From contig JAILBG010000016.1 of the NCBI GenBank assembly GCA_024681215.1, positions 1-51,606 of the forward strand: a DNA stretch of 51,606 bases, given 5' to 3'. Shown here one piece after another: positions 27,227 through 35,339 of the stretch (its first letter is position 1; each line of letters opens with the position of its first letter). The DNA comes from RUG563 sp024681215 (GTDB lineage Bacteria; Bacillota; Clostridia; Christensenellales; Aristaeellaceae). Position numbers and translations under genes: made by a program. The notes under the pieces are model-generated. The model did not search any database. It was given only the letters and a program-made list of their open reading frames with translations, and was not told the origin of the DNA.

Positions 27227-28945
27227 TCACGTTTCCGGCAGCGCTTTGTAGTACTCCTCCAGCCGCGGCCGGGCTTTTTCGTAGGCGGAGCGCAGCCCGG
27301 GATCGAACTGGGTGCCCATGCCCTCCAGGATGATCCGGTTGGCCCGCTCAAAATCGAAGGCTTCCTTATAAACGCGGCGGCTGACCAGGGCGTCGTATAC
27401 GTCGGCCACGGCCATGATCCTGGCCTCGATGGGGATCTGCTCCCCGGAAAGGCCGTCCGGGTAGCCGGAGCCGTCCCAGCGTTCATGGTGGTAATGGGCC
27501 ACGTTCTCCGCCACGGCCTTGAAGGAACGGTCGTCCGTGTGCAGAAGGATCTCGTGGATCACGCGGGCCCCCTCCGCTGCGTGGCGCTTCATTTTTGCGT
27601 ATTCCTCGTCCGTGAATTTTCCGGGCTTCCGCAGCACGGCGTCGTCCACGGCGATCTTTCCCAGATCGTGCATGGGCGCGGCCTTCACCACGTCCCGGCA
27701 GAATTCCGGGGACAGGGGGAGGGCGCCTTCCCTGACGATCTCGTCGATCAGGATGCGCACGCCCTCGCTGGTGCGCTTGATGTGGCCGCCTGTGGAATTG
27801 TCCCGGCTTTCCACCATCATGGCCAGGCTCATGATCAGGTTGTCGTGCATCTCCACGATGTGGCGGGTCTTCGCCTCCACCTGCTGCTGCAGGCTTTCGT
27901 TGTAGGTGTCCAGCAGCCGGATGTACTTTTTGTTGGCGGTGTCGTCCGTAAAGGTGACGATGTACCCCCGCCGATGGATGCCGTCGTACAGGTAATTGAC
28001 GTTCACGTTATAGATTCTTTCATCCCCGTCATCGCCGCTTTCCCCGGGCACGGTGTAGACGAAGGCGCTGTTTTCCGGATCCTGGCGAAAGCTGTCCAGA
28101 AAATGGCGGATCTTGCGCTGGGTGGGCTTGTAGCCGAAGGGCTCGTCCACCGCCAGGTCCGCCAGCCCCGGCACCAGCTGTTTGGCCACGTGGTTGCTGC
28201 CCAGATACCGGTATCTGTAATCGAAGGACACGTAGCCGATCCCCCGGTCCTGCACCATGGAATCGATCACCGTGTCGCTCACGTCGTAAAGGTTCACCCG
28301 ATGGGCGATGAGCAGAAAGGTCAGCTCCGCCAGCACATAGCCCAGCGGCACGAAATCCACGGTCTGGATGATCCGCCTGCCCACGAAGAAGCTCAGCATG
28401 CAGATCACGTCCGGCAGGATCAGCAGGTACAGGATCGTCCGGGGCACCTGCTTTTTCCGGTGCAGGGAATAGCCGATGGCCGCGATCCCCACCGCAAAGA
28501 ACAGGAGGATCACCGCGTAGAAGGCGCCGTGCATGGGCCCGTACTGCCGGGCGAGCACCGGCGTGCCCAGCGACGCGTCATACGATATATCCCGGTAGAA
28601 CAAATCCATCCGCCCGGTGGTCAGCACGGAAAAAAACAGGCAGACGCACACAAGGTACAGCGCCGTGCGCAGCCATTTGGGAAGGCCGATCCGGCAAAGA
28701 TTGAATATGCTCAACAGGATGAACAGCTGCAGGAAGCAGCCGCCGATATAAATGACCTGCACCGCCCGGACCAGCCCCTCCAGGCTTTCCGACAGCCCCT
28801 GCAGCACATAGCCCAGGCAGGCCACCGGCACCAGGGTAAAGATCATGGTGAAATTGACGTCGTAGTGCTTGTGCCACACATAGATATAAACCGCGGTGCA
28901 CAAAAGAGAGGACACGAACATGCCGCCGTAAAAGATCTGGATCAA
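27227..28945 (-). CDS. 7TM sensor HD-GYP phosphodiesterase
   Basis: The 572-residue product has seven N-terminal membrane helices (to about 225), a PAS-like domain (about 235-345), a short coiled coil and a C-terminal HD-GYP domain (about 375-555). Catalytic and family motifs are intact: HDLGKI, KPGKFT, HHERWDGSGYPDGL and RIMAVADVYDAL. HD-GYP proteins hydrolyse cyclic di-GMP or related dinucleotides. No GGDEF protein is in the window. The start is a TTG with GGAGG nine nt upstream; the first ATG is eight codons later without a better site. Proximity to the polysaccharide promoter hints at coordinated control, unproven. Confidence 0.88.
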   Translation of the reverse strand: MIQIFYGGMFVSSLLCTAVYIYVWHKHYDVNFTMIFTLVPVACLGYVLQGLSESLEGLVRAVQVIYIGGCFLQLFILLSIFNLCRIGLPKWLRTALYLVCVCLFFSVLTTGRMDLFYRDISYDASLGTPVLARQYGPMHGAFYAVILLFFAVGIAAIGYSLHRKKQVPRTILYLLILPDVICMLSFFVGRRIIQTVDFVPLGYVLAELTFLLIAHRVNLYDVSDTVIDSMVQDRGIGYVSFDYRYRYLGSNHVAKQLVPGLADLAVDEPFGYKPTQRKIRHFLDSFRQDPENSAFVYTVPGESGDDGDERIYNVNVNYLYDGIHRRGYIVTFTDDTANKKYIRLLDTYNESLQQQVEAKTRHIVEMHDNLIMSLAMMVESRDNSTGGHIKRTSEGVRILIDEIVREGALPLSPEFCRDVVKAAPMHDLGKIAVDDAVLRKPGKFTDEEYAKMKRHAAEGARVIHEILLHTDDRSFKAVAENVAHYHHERWDGSGYPDGLSGEQIPIEARIMAVADVYDALVSRRVYKEAFDFERANRIILEGMGTQFDPGLRSAYEKARPRLEEYYKALPET

Positions 28946-28990
28946 GCCGCTGCGCCTCCGTTTCTCCTGGATTGCGGTCCTTTCATGCCC

Positions 28991-29902
28991 TTACTGGTTT
29001 TCTATGCCGATCCGGATCCCGCCGGTGCTGGTGGTGATCTCGCACCGGCCGCCGCTTCCGCCGCCGGGGACCTCCACCCGTCCGGTATCGGAATGGGCGG
29101 AAAACACTTTGTCCGAGCGCAGCGTGCCCGTCACGCTGCCCGTGCTGGTTTTTACCAGGATTGTTTCCGCGTCGCAGCCCTCGAACCGGATGCCGCCGGT
29201 GCTGCGCCTCAGATCGAATTTTCCGGACGCGATCACGTTTTTCAGCGTGAGCCCGCCGGTGCTGCCGTCGGACAGGAGATTTTGGCACGTTACGTTTTCC
29301 AGCACCGCCCCGCCCGTGCTCACGCGGACCTCCACATCTCCTCTGCACGCTACGTCCGCAAGGCGGACGCCGCCCGTGCTGGTTTTGACGCTCACGGCGC
29401 CGGCGGACGCCGCCCGGCAGTCCACGCTGCCCGTGCTGAGCGTTACCTGGATGCTGTCAAAGGAAAAATCCGCGGGGATCGCCACGTCCCCCGTTTGGCC
29501 TTCCACGGAAAGCGCCCCATAGGCGTCGCGGGGCAGGTATACGGTCACGGAGGGGCCGGACGTTAGGAAGCTGAAATCCACGAAGAACCATGTGCGCCGG
29601 GCCGTGCTTTCCACGGTCAGGGTATCGTTTTCCACCCGGACGGCATGGGGCTCCTTTTCATCCTCCCGGCAGACCACCCTGCATGCCCCGTCCTCCGACG
29701 GAGCGAAAACGATTTTTTCCCGGTCGCCGCGAAGGAGGATATGCTGAAAATCTCCGCTCACCGCGTAGGTATTGGTTTTATAATCGACCATGCCGAGCCT
29801 GCTGAAATCAAAGCCCGCGGACGCCAGCGCCGCGCCGCAGACCAGCGCTCCCGCCGCCAGCAGCACTGCCGCGACGATCAATCCGCGTTTTCTTCCGCGC
29901 AT
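28991..29902 (-). CDS. DUF4097-type beta-repeat protein
   Basis: The 303-residue protein has one N-terminal membrane anchor or signal (8-28), then a repeated beta-strand domain in which short strands end in STGG, STGS or DTGR. Nine such turns can be counted between residues about 150 and 300. This is the DUF4097 pattern, a right-handed beta-solenoid-like fold common in Bacillota. It follows the DUF1700 gene by 3 nt with AAAGGAGG before its ATG, the usual pairing of these families. The function of the pair is not established; a cell-envelope stress role is a common guess. The PadR-type regulator often found with them is absent here. Confidence 0.82.
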   Translation of the reverse strand: MRGRKRGLIVAAVLLAAGALVCGAALASAGFDFSRLGMVDYKTNTYAVSGDFQHILLRGDREKIVFAPSEDGACRVVCREDEKEPHAVRVENDTLTVESTARRTWFFVDFSFLTSGPSVTVYLPRDAYGALSVEGQTGDVAIPADFSFDSIQVTLSTGSVDCRAASAGAVSVKTSTGGVRLADVACRGDVEVRVSTGGAVLENVTCQNLLSDGSTGGLTLKNVIASGKFDLRRSTGGIRFEGCDAETILVKTSTGSVTGTLRSDKVFSAHSDTGRVEVPGGGSGGRCEITTSTGGIRIGIENQ

Positions 29903-29905
29903 GGC

Positions 29906-30499
29906 TCACCCCTCCTTTCCCACCAGCCGGATCTTTACCGCCAGCAGCGCTTTCCCCGTCAGCTTCATAAGCCCGCCGGTGATCCCCCTGCAGGCGTAAT
30001 ACAGAAGGACCGCAAGCCCGGCGCACACGAGGCCCGCCCCCGCGGAAAACAGCGCGCCCGCCGTGTTTCCCGCCTGCAGGTATGGGATCGCGCTGATCAG
30101 GCAGGCGATCGCCGCCGCAAAAAGGCTCAGCGCCCCCGCCCAGAGGCAGAGTACCCCCGCCCAGATCACCGCATAGGCCGACAGCAGCACCGCCGTCGCC
30201 GCGATCAGAAGCGGGAGCCACAGGGGCGCGCCGAGGAACAATGCGATCTTCCCGCCCGTCAGCCCCTTTTTCCGCTTCATCTTGTTTTCCACCAGCTTCG
30301 TCAGGGGGATTTCGGCCATGATCCGATCCACGATGCCGTCCACCGGCCCCGCTTCCGCCACGGCTTCTTCCTCCGAAGCGCCGCGGGCCATGCGGCCGTC
30401 GATCATTTCGCCAAAGAAGGCGATCCTCTCCTCCAATTCGTCCTGCGGCAGCCCGGACAGCTTTTTCCTCAGCTCCGCCAGAAACGCATCCTTGTTCAC
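29906..30499 (-). CDS. DUF1700 family membrane protein
   Basis: From the GTG at 30499 (AGGGAGGA about 8 nt upstream) the product is 197 residues. The N-terminal 80 residues match DUF1700: KDAFLAELRKKLSGLPQDE, then a helix with ASEEEAVAEAGP and IPLTKLVENK. Four membrane helices follow and the C-terminus is basic. An upstream in-frame start at 30532 would add 11 residues but has no ribosome-binding site. The family usually sits with a PadR regulator and DUF4097; only the latter is present. Function is unknown. Confidence 0.83.
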   Translation of the reverse strand: MNKDAFLAELRKKLSGLPQDELEERIAFFGEMIDGRMARGASEEEAVAEAGPVDGIVDRIMAEIPLTKLVENKMKRKKGLTGGKIALFLGAPLWLPLLIAATAVLLSAYAVIWAGVLCLWAGALSLFAAAIACLISAIPYLQAGNTAGALFSAGAGLVCAGLAVLLYYACRGITGGLMKLTGKALLAVKIRLVGKEG

Positions 30500-30556
30500 G
30501 GCAGTCGTCCTCCCTTGCGGTCCAAGCGGCATTCCCGCTTTTCCTGACCCATCCCC

Positions 30557-30586
30557 AGTATACTACAAATCTCCCGCCGGAGACAA
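30557..30586 (-). promoter_or_regulatory. Probable promoter of the DUF1700-DUF4097-HD-GYP genes
   Basis: On the minus strand TTGTCT (30581-30586) and TATACT (30557-30562) are 18 nt apart, about 60 nt before the GTG start at 30499. The match is moderate, so this is a likely but not certain promoter. Confidence 0.5.
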
Positions 30587-30607
30587 AAAAATTCTCGTTT
30601 ATACTTC

Positions 30608-30650
30608 AAAAGGCCCCTGAAAACCTGTGATTTCAGGGGCCTTTGTTTTC
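30608..30650 (-). terminator. Terminator after the CDF gene
   Basis: AAAGGCCCCTGAAA (30608-30621) and its exact complement TTTCAGGGGCCTTT (30631-30644) form a 14-bp stem around a nine-nt loop, just after the stop of the CDF exporter at 30659. The T-run on the minus strand is short (TTTT) but the stem is strong. Confidence 0.75.
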
Positions 30651-30658
30651 CGGCCTGC

Positions 30659-31534
30659 TTACCGCTCCTGCGCCGGGTTCACGTGGATCATGATGTGCTT
30701 CACTTTGGAAAACTGCCGCTCGATATCGTTGTGAACGCCTTCGGCGATGTCGTGGGCGGCCGTCAGGGTCATTTCCCCGTCCACGGAAATTTCCATTTCC
30801 ACGTACATTTTGCTGCCGAATTTCCGGGTCAGAAGCCGGTCGATGCCCTTCACCCCCGGATGGGCCAGGGCGCAGGCGCGCAGGGCAGCTTCCGTTTCCT
30901 CGTCCGCGCTTTCGTCCACCATTTTGTTCACGGCGTCGCGGAAAATCTCATAGGCGGCCTTGGCGATGAACAGGCAGATCACCAGGCTGGCGATGGGGTC
31001 CAGGATGGGCAGGCCCAGCCGCGCCCCGCCGATGCCGATGAGCGCGCCCACGGAGCTGAGCGCGTCGGACCGGTGGTGCCAGGCGTCGGCCATCAGGGCG
31101 TCGGAGTCGATCTGCCTGGCGGCCTTCCGGGTGTAGCGGTACATGCCCTCCTTCACCCCGATGGAGAGCACCGCGGCGATCAGCGCCAGGATGCCGGGGG
31201 CCTGCAATTCCTCCGGGCGGAGGATCTTCTCCACGCCCTGATAGCCGATCATCAGCCCCGTGGCCAGCAGCACCCCCGCCAGCACGATGGCCGCCACGCA
31301 TTCCATCCGCTCGTGGCCGTAGGGATGCTCCCTGTCCGATTCCTTGCCGGACAGATGCACGCCGATCATGACGATGAAGGTGCTGAACACATCCGAAATG
31401 GAGTGCACGGCGTCGGACACCATGGCCCCGGACCGGGCCAGCAGCCCCGCCAGCAGCTTCACCGCCGACAGGGCGGCGTTCAGGTAAATGGAGATCCGCG
31501 AAACGCGGAAGGCGATTCTGGATGAGTTTTCCAT
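30659..31534 (-). CDS. CDF metal cation exporter, NiCo-riboswitch controlled
   Basis: The 291-residue product is a cation diffusion facilitator with about six membrane helices. The metal-site motifs are SDAVHSISD (40-48) in TM2 and HHRSDAL in TM5, and the C-terminal cytoplasmic domain ends in a KHIMIHVNP segment typical of CDFs. It exports divalent metals by proton exchange. The riboswitch directly upstream points to cobalt or nickel, as for czcD genes. HPYGHERMECVAA between TM2 and TM3 is a further family mark. AAGGAG lies 11 nt from the ATG. Single-gene transcript between a riboswitch terminator and its own terminator. Confidence 0.92.
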   Translation of the reverse strand: MENSSRIAFRVSRISIYLNAALSAVKLLAGLLARSGAMVSDAVHSISDVFSTFIVMIGVHLSGKESDREHPYGHERMECVAAIVLAGVLLATGLMIGYQGVEKILRPEELQAPGILALIAAVLSIGVKEGMYRYTRKAARQIDSDALMADAWHHRSDALSSVGALIGIGGARLGLPILDPIASLVICLFIAKAAYEIFRDAVNKMVDESADEETEAALRACALAHPGVKGIDRLLTRKFGSKMYVEMEISVDGEMTLTAAHDIAEGVHNDIERQFSKVKHIMIHVNPAQER

Positions 31535-31560
31535 GGGGGTATCCGCTCCTTCCTGCCCCG

Positions 31561-31602
31561 AAAAACAAAAACGGGAACAAGCGCGTCGTGCATGCCTGTC
31601 CC
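31561..31602 (-). terminator. Riboswitch-controlled terminator
   Basis: On the minus strand GGGACAGGC (31594-31602) can pair with GCTTGTTCCC (31572-31581), followed by GTTTTTGTTTTT. The left arm is also the conserved last segment of the NiCo aptamer, so aptamer folding and terminator folding compete. Metal binding should therefore release transcription into the exporter gene. Confidence 0.8.
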
Positions 31603-31662
31603 GCAGAAATATGGATCTGCTGCCGCGCGTGCGGCCCGGCTCCCATGGGCCTGATCAATTAT
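31593..31662 (-). promoter_or_regulatory. NiCo (czcD) riboswitch
   Basis: The minus strand between the promoter and the CDF gene matches the NiCo aptamer layout. CAGGC starts the core (31649-31653), followed by a CCATGGG hairpin. Next come GCCGGGC-CGC...GCGGC and CAGA...TCTGC helices, and the conserved GGGACAGG closes it. NiCo aptamers are four-way junctions sensing Co2+ and Ni2+. The P1 stem is short here, as the transcript begins only a few nt before the core. Identification rests on motif order and on the CDF gene it precedes. Confidence 0.85.
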
Positions 31663-31666
31663 GGAT

Positions 31667-31695
31667 ATTATAATGGATATTTCTGGTTTTTGCAA
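31667..31695 (-). promoter_or_regulatory. Promoter of the CDF exporter
   Basis: On the minus strand TTGCAA (31690-31695) and TATAAT (31667-31672) are 17 nt apart. Transcription would begin near 31660, at the first bases of the riboswitch. Confidence 0.8.
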
Positions 31696-31733
31696 GCTTC
31701 TTTCTTTCCGGCGTTCTTTCCGGCGTCCCGTCC

Positions 31734-31762
31734 TTGCACATCCGGGGTGGAGGACGTATAAT
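31734..31762 (+). promoter_or_regulatory. Promoter of the macrodomain gene
   Basis: TTGCAC (31734-31739) and TATAAT (31757-31762) are 17 nt apart, about 38 nt before the ATG at 31800. It is divergent from the CDF promoter, with about 40 nt between the two -35 boxes. Confidence 0.8.
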
Positions 31763-31799
31763 AAATCCGTCATGTGAAAAACAGAAGGAGGCGGACGGC

Positions 31800-32870
31800 A
31801 TGCCTTTTGAGATCGTCCGGAACGATATCACCCGTATGCGGGTGGACGCCGTGGTGAACGCCGCCAATCCCACGCTGCTTGGCGGCGGCGGGGTGGACGG
31901 AGCCATTCACCGCGCCGCCGGGCCGCAGCTGCTGGCGGAATGCCGCACCCTGGGCGGCTGCGCAACCGGCCAGGCCAAGATCACCAAAGGGTACGATCTG
32001 CCCTGCCGGTACGTGATCCATACGGTGGGCCCCGTGTGGCAGGGCGGGGGGAAGAACGAAAAGGAGCTGCTGGCCTCCTGCTACGCCGCGTCCCTGGCGC
32101 TGGCGGCGGAGCACGGATGCGAATCCGTGGCCTTCCCGCTGATTTCCGCCGGGGCCTACGGCTATCCCAAGGACGAGGCGCTGAAGGTCGCCACGGACGT
32201 CATCCGGGATTTCCTCTTTACCCACGATATGACCGTGTACCTGGTTGTATTCGACCGCACGGCCTTCTCCATCAGCAAAAAACTGTACGCCCACATCCAG
32301 GCGTTCATCGACGACGCATACGTCGCTCCCCGGTATGAGGAAGCCGAGCGGCGCAGAAGAGAAATCAACCTGATGGCGCCGTCCTATGGGGCGTCTGAGT
32401 CCATAATGGCGCCGGCGGCGCGTCCGCCCCGGGAGAAAAAGGGAAAAGCCGTCCTCCCGGCGGACAGCGCGAAGAAGGACGCAGGCCTGCCGGGGGCGTC
32501 CCTGGAGGATTATCTGGACCGGCTGGACGAGGGCTTCCGGGACATGCTGCTGCGCAAGATCGACGAAAGTGGCATGACGGACGCGGAATGCTACAAAAAA
32601 GCGAATGTGGACCGGAAGCTGTTCAATAAAATCAAGAATCAGCCCGAATACCGGCCCGGCAAAAGCACCGTGCTGGCCTTCGCGGTGGCGCTGCGTCTGC
32701 CGCTTCCGGAAACGGAGGATATGCTCCGCCGGGCCGGCTTTTCCCTTTCCCACAGCAGCAAGTTCGATCTGATCGTGGAATTCTTCATTTCCCGCGGGGA
32801 ATACGACATTTATCAGATCAACGAGGCGCTTTTTTCCTTCGATCAGAAGCTGCTGGGATCTGTGATGTGA
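31800..32870 (+). CDS. Macrodomain protein with C-terminal HTH-like region
   Basis: From ATG 31800 (AGAAGGAGG 8 nt upstream) the product is 356 residues. Residues 1-170 are a MacroD-type macrodomain: NAANPTLLGGGG (20-31), VDGAIHRAAG (32-41) and FPLISAGAYGYP. Such domains remove ADP-ribose from proteins or hydrolyse O-acetyl-ADP-ribose. A basic, low-complexity linker (about 185-230) leads to a C-terminal helical region of about 120 residues with KKANVDRKLFNKIK followed by an HTH-like arrangement (AVALRLPLPETEDML). I do not recognise its function; DNA binding or target recognition is possible. A small HD gene follows 9 nt later. Confidence 0.87.
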   Translation: MPFEIVRNDITRMRVDAVVNAANPTLLGGGGVDGAIHRAAGPQLLAECRTLGGCATGQAKITKGYDLPCRYVIHTVGPVWQGGGKNEKELLASCYAASLALAAEHGCESVAFPLISAGAYGYPKDEALKVATDVIRDFLFTHDMTVYLVVFDRTAFSISKKLYAHIQAFIDDAYVAPRYEEAERRRREINLMAPSYGASESIMAPAARPPREKKGKAVLPADSAKKDAGLPGASLEDYLDRLDEGFRDMLLRKIDESGMTDAECYKKANVDRKLFNKIKNQPEYRPGKSTVLAFAVALRLPLPETEDMLRRAGFSLSHSSKFDLIVEFFISRGEYDIYQINEALFSFDQKLLGSVM

Positions 32871-32879
32871 GGAGGCCAT

Positions 32880-33317
32880 ATGCTCAGTCGGGATGTGAAA
32901 ACTGCCCAGGAATGGGCTGAAAGGCTGCATCAGGGGCAGGTGGACAAGTCCGGAAAACCGTATATCGGGCATCCGGCCCGCGTTGCAGGACGGCTGCAAA
33001 CACCGGAAGCACAGGTAGTAGGCTGGCTGCACGATACGGTGGAAGATACCGGGCTCTCCCTGTCGGAGGTTGAAAAAGAATTTGGGATCGAAACCGCCAA
33101 AGCGGTTGATGCTGTCAGCAGGAAAGATGGCGAAGACTGGGATGCTTATTTGCTTCGCGTCAAAAAGAATCCCATTGCACGGCAGGTAAAGATCAGCGAT
33201 CTGATTGACAACAGCAATCTTTCCAGATTGGATCATATAACGATAAAAGACGTGCTGCGTCAGGCCAAATATAATCGAGCTTTACAGTTTTTGCTTTCAG
33301 AAAATAAGCTCGACTGA
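32880..33317 (+). CDS. Stand-alone SpoT-like HD hydrolase
   Basis: The 145-residue product is a single HD domain of the RelA/SpoT hydrolase type. The metal and catalytic positions are visible: His31 in GHPARVA, His51-Asp52 and Glu55-Asp56 in HDTVEDT, and Asp107 in KISDLIDN. This equals the minimal hydrolase core; no synthetase, TGS or ACT domain follows. Small alarmone hydrolases cleave (p)ppGpp, but related members act on other nucleotides, so the substrate is open. GAGG precedes the ATG, and the gene is tightly coupled to the macrodomain gene. Confidence 0.82.
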   Translation: MLSRDVKTAQEWAERLHQGQVDKSGKPYIGHPARVAGRLQTPEAQVVGWLHDTVEDTGLSLSEVEKEFGIETAKAVDAVSRKDGEDWDAYLLRVKKNPIARQVKISDLIDNSNLSRLDHITIKDVLRQAKYNRALQFLLSENKLD

Positions 33318-33345
33318 ACATCTACTTATATTCGATATTGAGTGC

Positions 33346-33375
33346 TTGAAATAAATGATATTTTGCAAGTATGAT
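33346..33375 (+). promoter_or_regulatory. Possible promoter of the XRE-AAA-CYTH gene
   Basis: TTGAAA (33346-33351) and TATGAT (33370-33375) are 18 nt apart. Initiation would fall near 33382, leaving a very short leader that starts at the ribosome-binding site. Plausible but not certain. Confidence 0.5.
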
Positions 33376-33394
33376 AATGCCAGGAGGTGGGACA

Positions 33395-34696
33395 ATGCAG
33401 GATTTTTCTTTCGGGAATCGGCTTTACGAGCTGAGGAAAAAGGCAGGGCTGTCTCAAACGGAGCTTGGAAAAATGCTGCATGTGACCAACAAAGCGGTGT
33501 CCAAATGGGAGAATGGGAAAGCAAAGCCGACGCTGGATATGGTGCGTGAACTGGCGGATATCCTCAATGTTTCGGTGAACGAGCTGCTGGAGGTTCCCGA
33601 CGAAAAAAAGCAGATCACGAAAATCGTCATCACCGGCGGCCCCTGCGCAGGAAAAACCACGGCAATGAGCTGGATTCAAAACGCTTTTACAAAGAAGGGG
33701 TATGCCGTGCTGTTCGTGGACGAAACAGCCACCCAGCTTATTTCCGGCGGCGCTGCTCCCTGGCTTTCCACATCCGGACGCGCTTTTCAGCGGTGGCTGC
33801 TGCAATTGCAGCTTGACAAGGAAAGAGCGTTCACGGAAATTGGAAAAACGCTGAAAAACAAGAAAATCCTCATCGTATGTGACCGGGGCGCGCTGGACAA
33901 CCGGGCATACATGTCCGACGCGGACTTCCGTTATGTATTGAAGGCATTGAACACAAACGAGGTAACGCTGCGGGATCAATACGACGCGGTATTCCATTTG
34001 GTGACAGCCGCCAAAGGCGCGGAGAGGTATTATACCTTAGCCAATAACGCCGCACGCACCGAAACGCCGGAACAGGCGGCCGCGCTGGACGATAAAATGA
34101 TTGCCGCCTGGACAGGGCATCCGCATTTCAGAATAATCGATAATACCACGGAATTTGATGCGAAAATGCGCCGGTTGATCGGGGAAATCGCTTCCTTCCT
34201 GGGCGAGCCGGAGCCCATGGAAATCGAACGGAAATATCTGATCGCCTATCCGAACCTGAATGCGCTTGAAAAACTTCCGAACTGCCAGAAGGTGGATATC
34301 GTGCAGATTTACCTGCAAAATGACGGCAGCGCGGAGGAAATCCGCATCCGTCAGCGCGGTCAGGATGGGAATTACATTTACTTCAAAACGCGGAAACGCA
34401 AGGTGAGCGATGGAAAGCGGGTCGAAATCGAGGAGAGGCTGACCCAGGAAGAATACCTTTCGTTGATTCCCCTGGCAGATCCGGCTTGCAGGCCCATCCG
34501 CAAGCAGCGTTATTGCCTGAGCGAAAACGGGCTGTATTACGAGATCGACATCTATCCGGAATGGCGGGACAAGGCTATCATGGAAGTGGAACTGCGCAGC
34601 GAAAAGCAGGAGATCGTCTTTCCGGACTGCGTGAAAGTGATCCGGGACGTTACCGATGACGAAGCGTTTTCCAATCATTCCTTGGCAAAGATTTGA
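33395..34696 (+). CDS. XRE HTH - AAA_28 kinase/ATPase - CYTH fusion
   Basis: From ATG 33395 (AGGAGG 7 nt upstream) the product is 433 residues in three parts. Residues 8-65 are an XRE helix-turn-helix. Residues 75-265 are an AAA_28-type P-loop domain with Walker A GGPCAGKT (81-88), DETATQLISGG (109-119) and CDRGALDNRAYM (162-173), as in NadR kinase domains and TTD14-like proteins. Residues 275-430 are a CYTH/triphosphate-tunnel domain starting with the ExExK motif E276, E278, K280. AAA_28-CYTH pairs are known; the added DNA-binding domain makes it look like a NadR-style regulator-enzyme. An ECF S component follows 14 nt later. The ligand is unknown. Confidence 0.85.
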   Translation: MQDFSFGNRLYELRKKAGLSQTELGKMLHVTNKAVSKWENGKAKPTLDMVRELADILNVSVNELLEVPDEKKQITKIVITGGPCAGKTTAMSWIQNAFTKKGYAVLFVDETATQLISGGAAPWLSTSGRAFQRWLLQLQLDKERAFTEIGKTLKNKKILIVCDRGALDNRAYMSDADFRYVLKALNTNEVTLRDQYDAVFHLVTAAKGAERYYTLANNAARTETPEQAAALDDKMIAAWTGHPHFRIIDNTTEFDAKMRRLIGEIASFLGEPEPMEIERKYLIAYPNLNALEKLPNCQKVDIVQIYLQNDGSAEEIRIRQRGQDGNYIYFKTRKRKVSDGKRVEIEERLTQEEYLSLIPLADPACRPIRKQRYCLSENGLYYEIDIYPEWRDKAIMEVELRSEKQEIVFPDCVKVIRDVTDDEAFSNHSLAKI

Positions 34697-34710
34697 AAGG
34701 AAAGATAAGC

Positions 34711-35247
34711 ATGAATCCTATGACGCAGAGAATCAGCCTGTTGGCGGTAGGGATTGCGCTTTTCGTGGCGCTGTCCATGTGCCTGCAGGCGCCGGTGTTT
34801 GAAAACTATTATCTCTGTTTGGGATATGTGGTGATGGCGGTTTACTGTTATTCCTTTGGCACGCTCAGCGGAACAATCGTCGGCGCGCTGGGCGTTGTGC
34901 TCTACTGCCTGGTGATCAACGGCCTGCGGGGAATGCCGGGCTGGGCTTTGGGCAACGTCGTGATCGGCGCAATCCTTGGATTCACCTTTGGAAAGACGAA
35001 GCAAATGAAAAACACACCGCTGCAAATGGGAATCAATATTGCGGAAGTCATTGTTTCGTCCGCCCTGGGAATACTGATTGTCAAATCTGTTACGGAAAGC
35101 CTGCTGTACAGTCAGATGATGGCGGTGCGGATTGGGAAAAATGTCTATGCCTTTGTCGCGGATGCCGTTGTGCTGATTGCCAGTTTGCCTGTATGCGCAA
35201 TGCTGGATAAAACGGCGAAGAAGCTGTTTCCCAAATTGGCCCGGTAA
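34711..35247 (+). CDS. ECF-type transporter substrate-binding (S) component
   Basis: From ATG 34711 (AAAGGAAAG upstream) the product is 178 residues with six membrane helices. The pattern of short hydrophobic helices, with LFVALSMCLQAP near the start and GLRGMPGWALGN in a mid loop, fits ECF S components. Such proteins bind a vitamin or other micronutrient and use shared EcfA/EcfT energising subunits encoded elsewhere. The substrate is not readable from the sequence. It probably shares a transcript with the XRE-AAA_28-CYTH gene, which may phosphorylate or sense the imported compound (inference). Confidence 0.8.
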   Translation: MNPMTQRISLLAVGIALFVALSMCLQAPVFENYYLCLGYVVMAVYCYSFGTLSGTIVGALGVVLYCLVINGLRGMPGWALGNVVIGAILGFTFGKTKQMKNTPLQMGINIAEVIVSSALGILIVKSVTESLLYSQMMAVRIGKNVYAFVADAVVLIASLPVCAMLDKTAKKLFPKLAR

Positions 35248-35339
35248 TTTGTCGCTCAATAAGCGACCCTGATTCCCTCCCGGTTTGCTATGATATGCCT
35301 GCAAGATGAACTTGCACACAGCAAAGAGGAGGGATTTTG

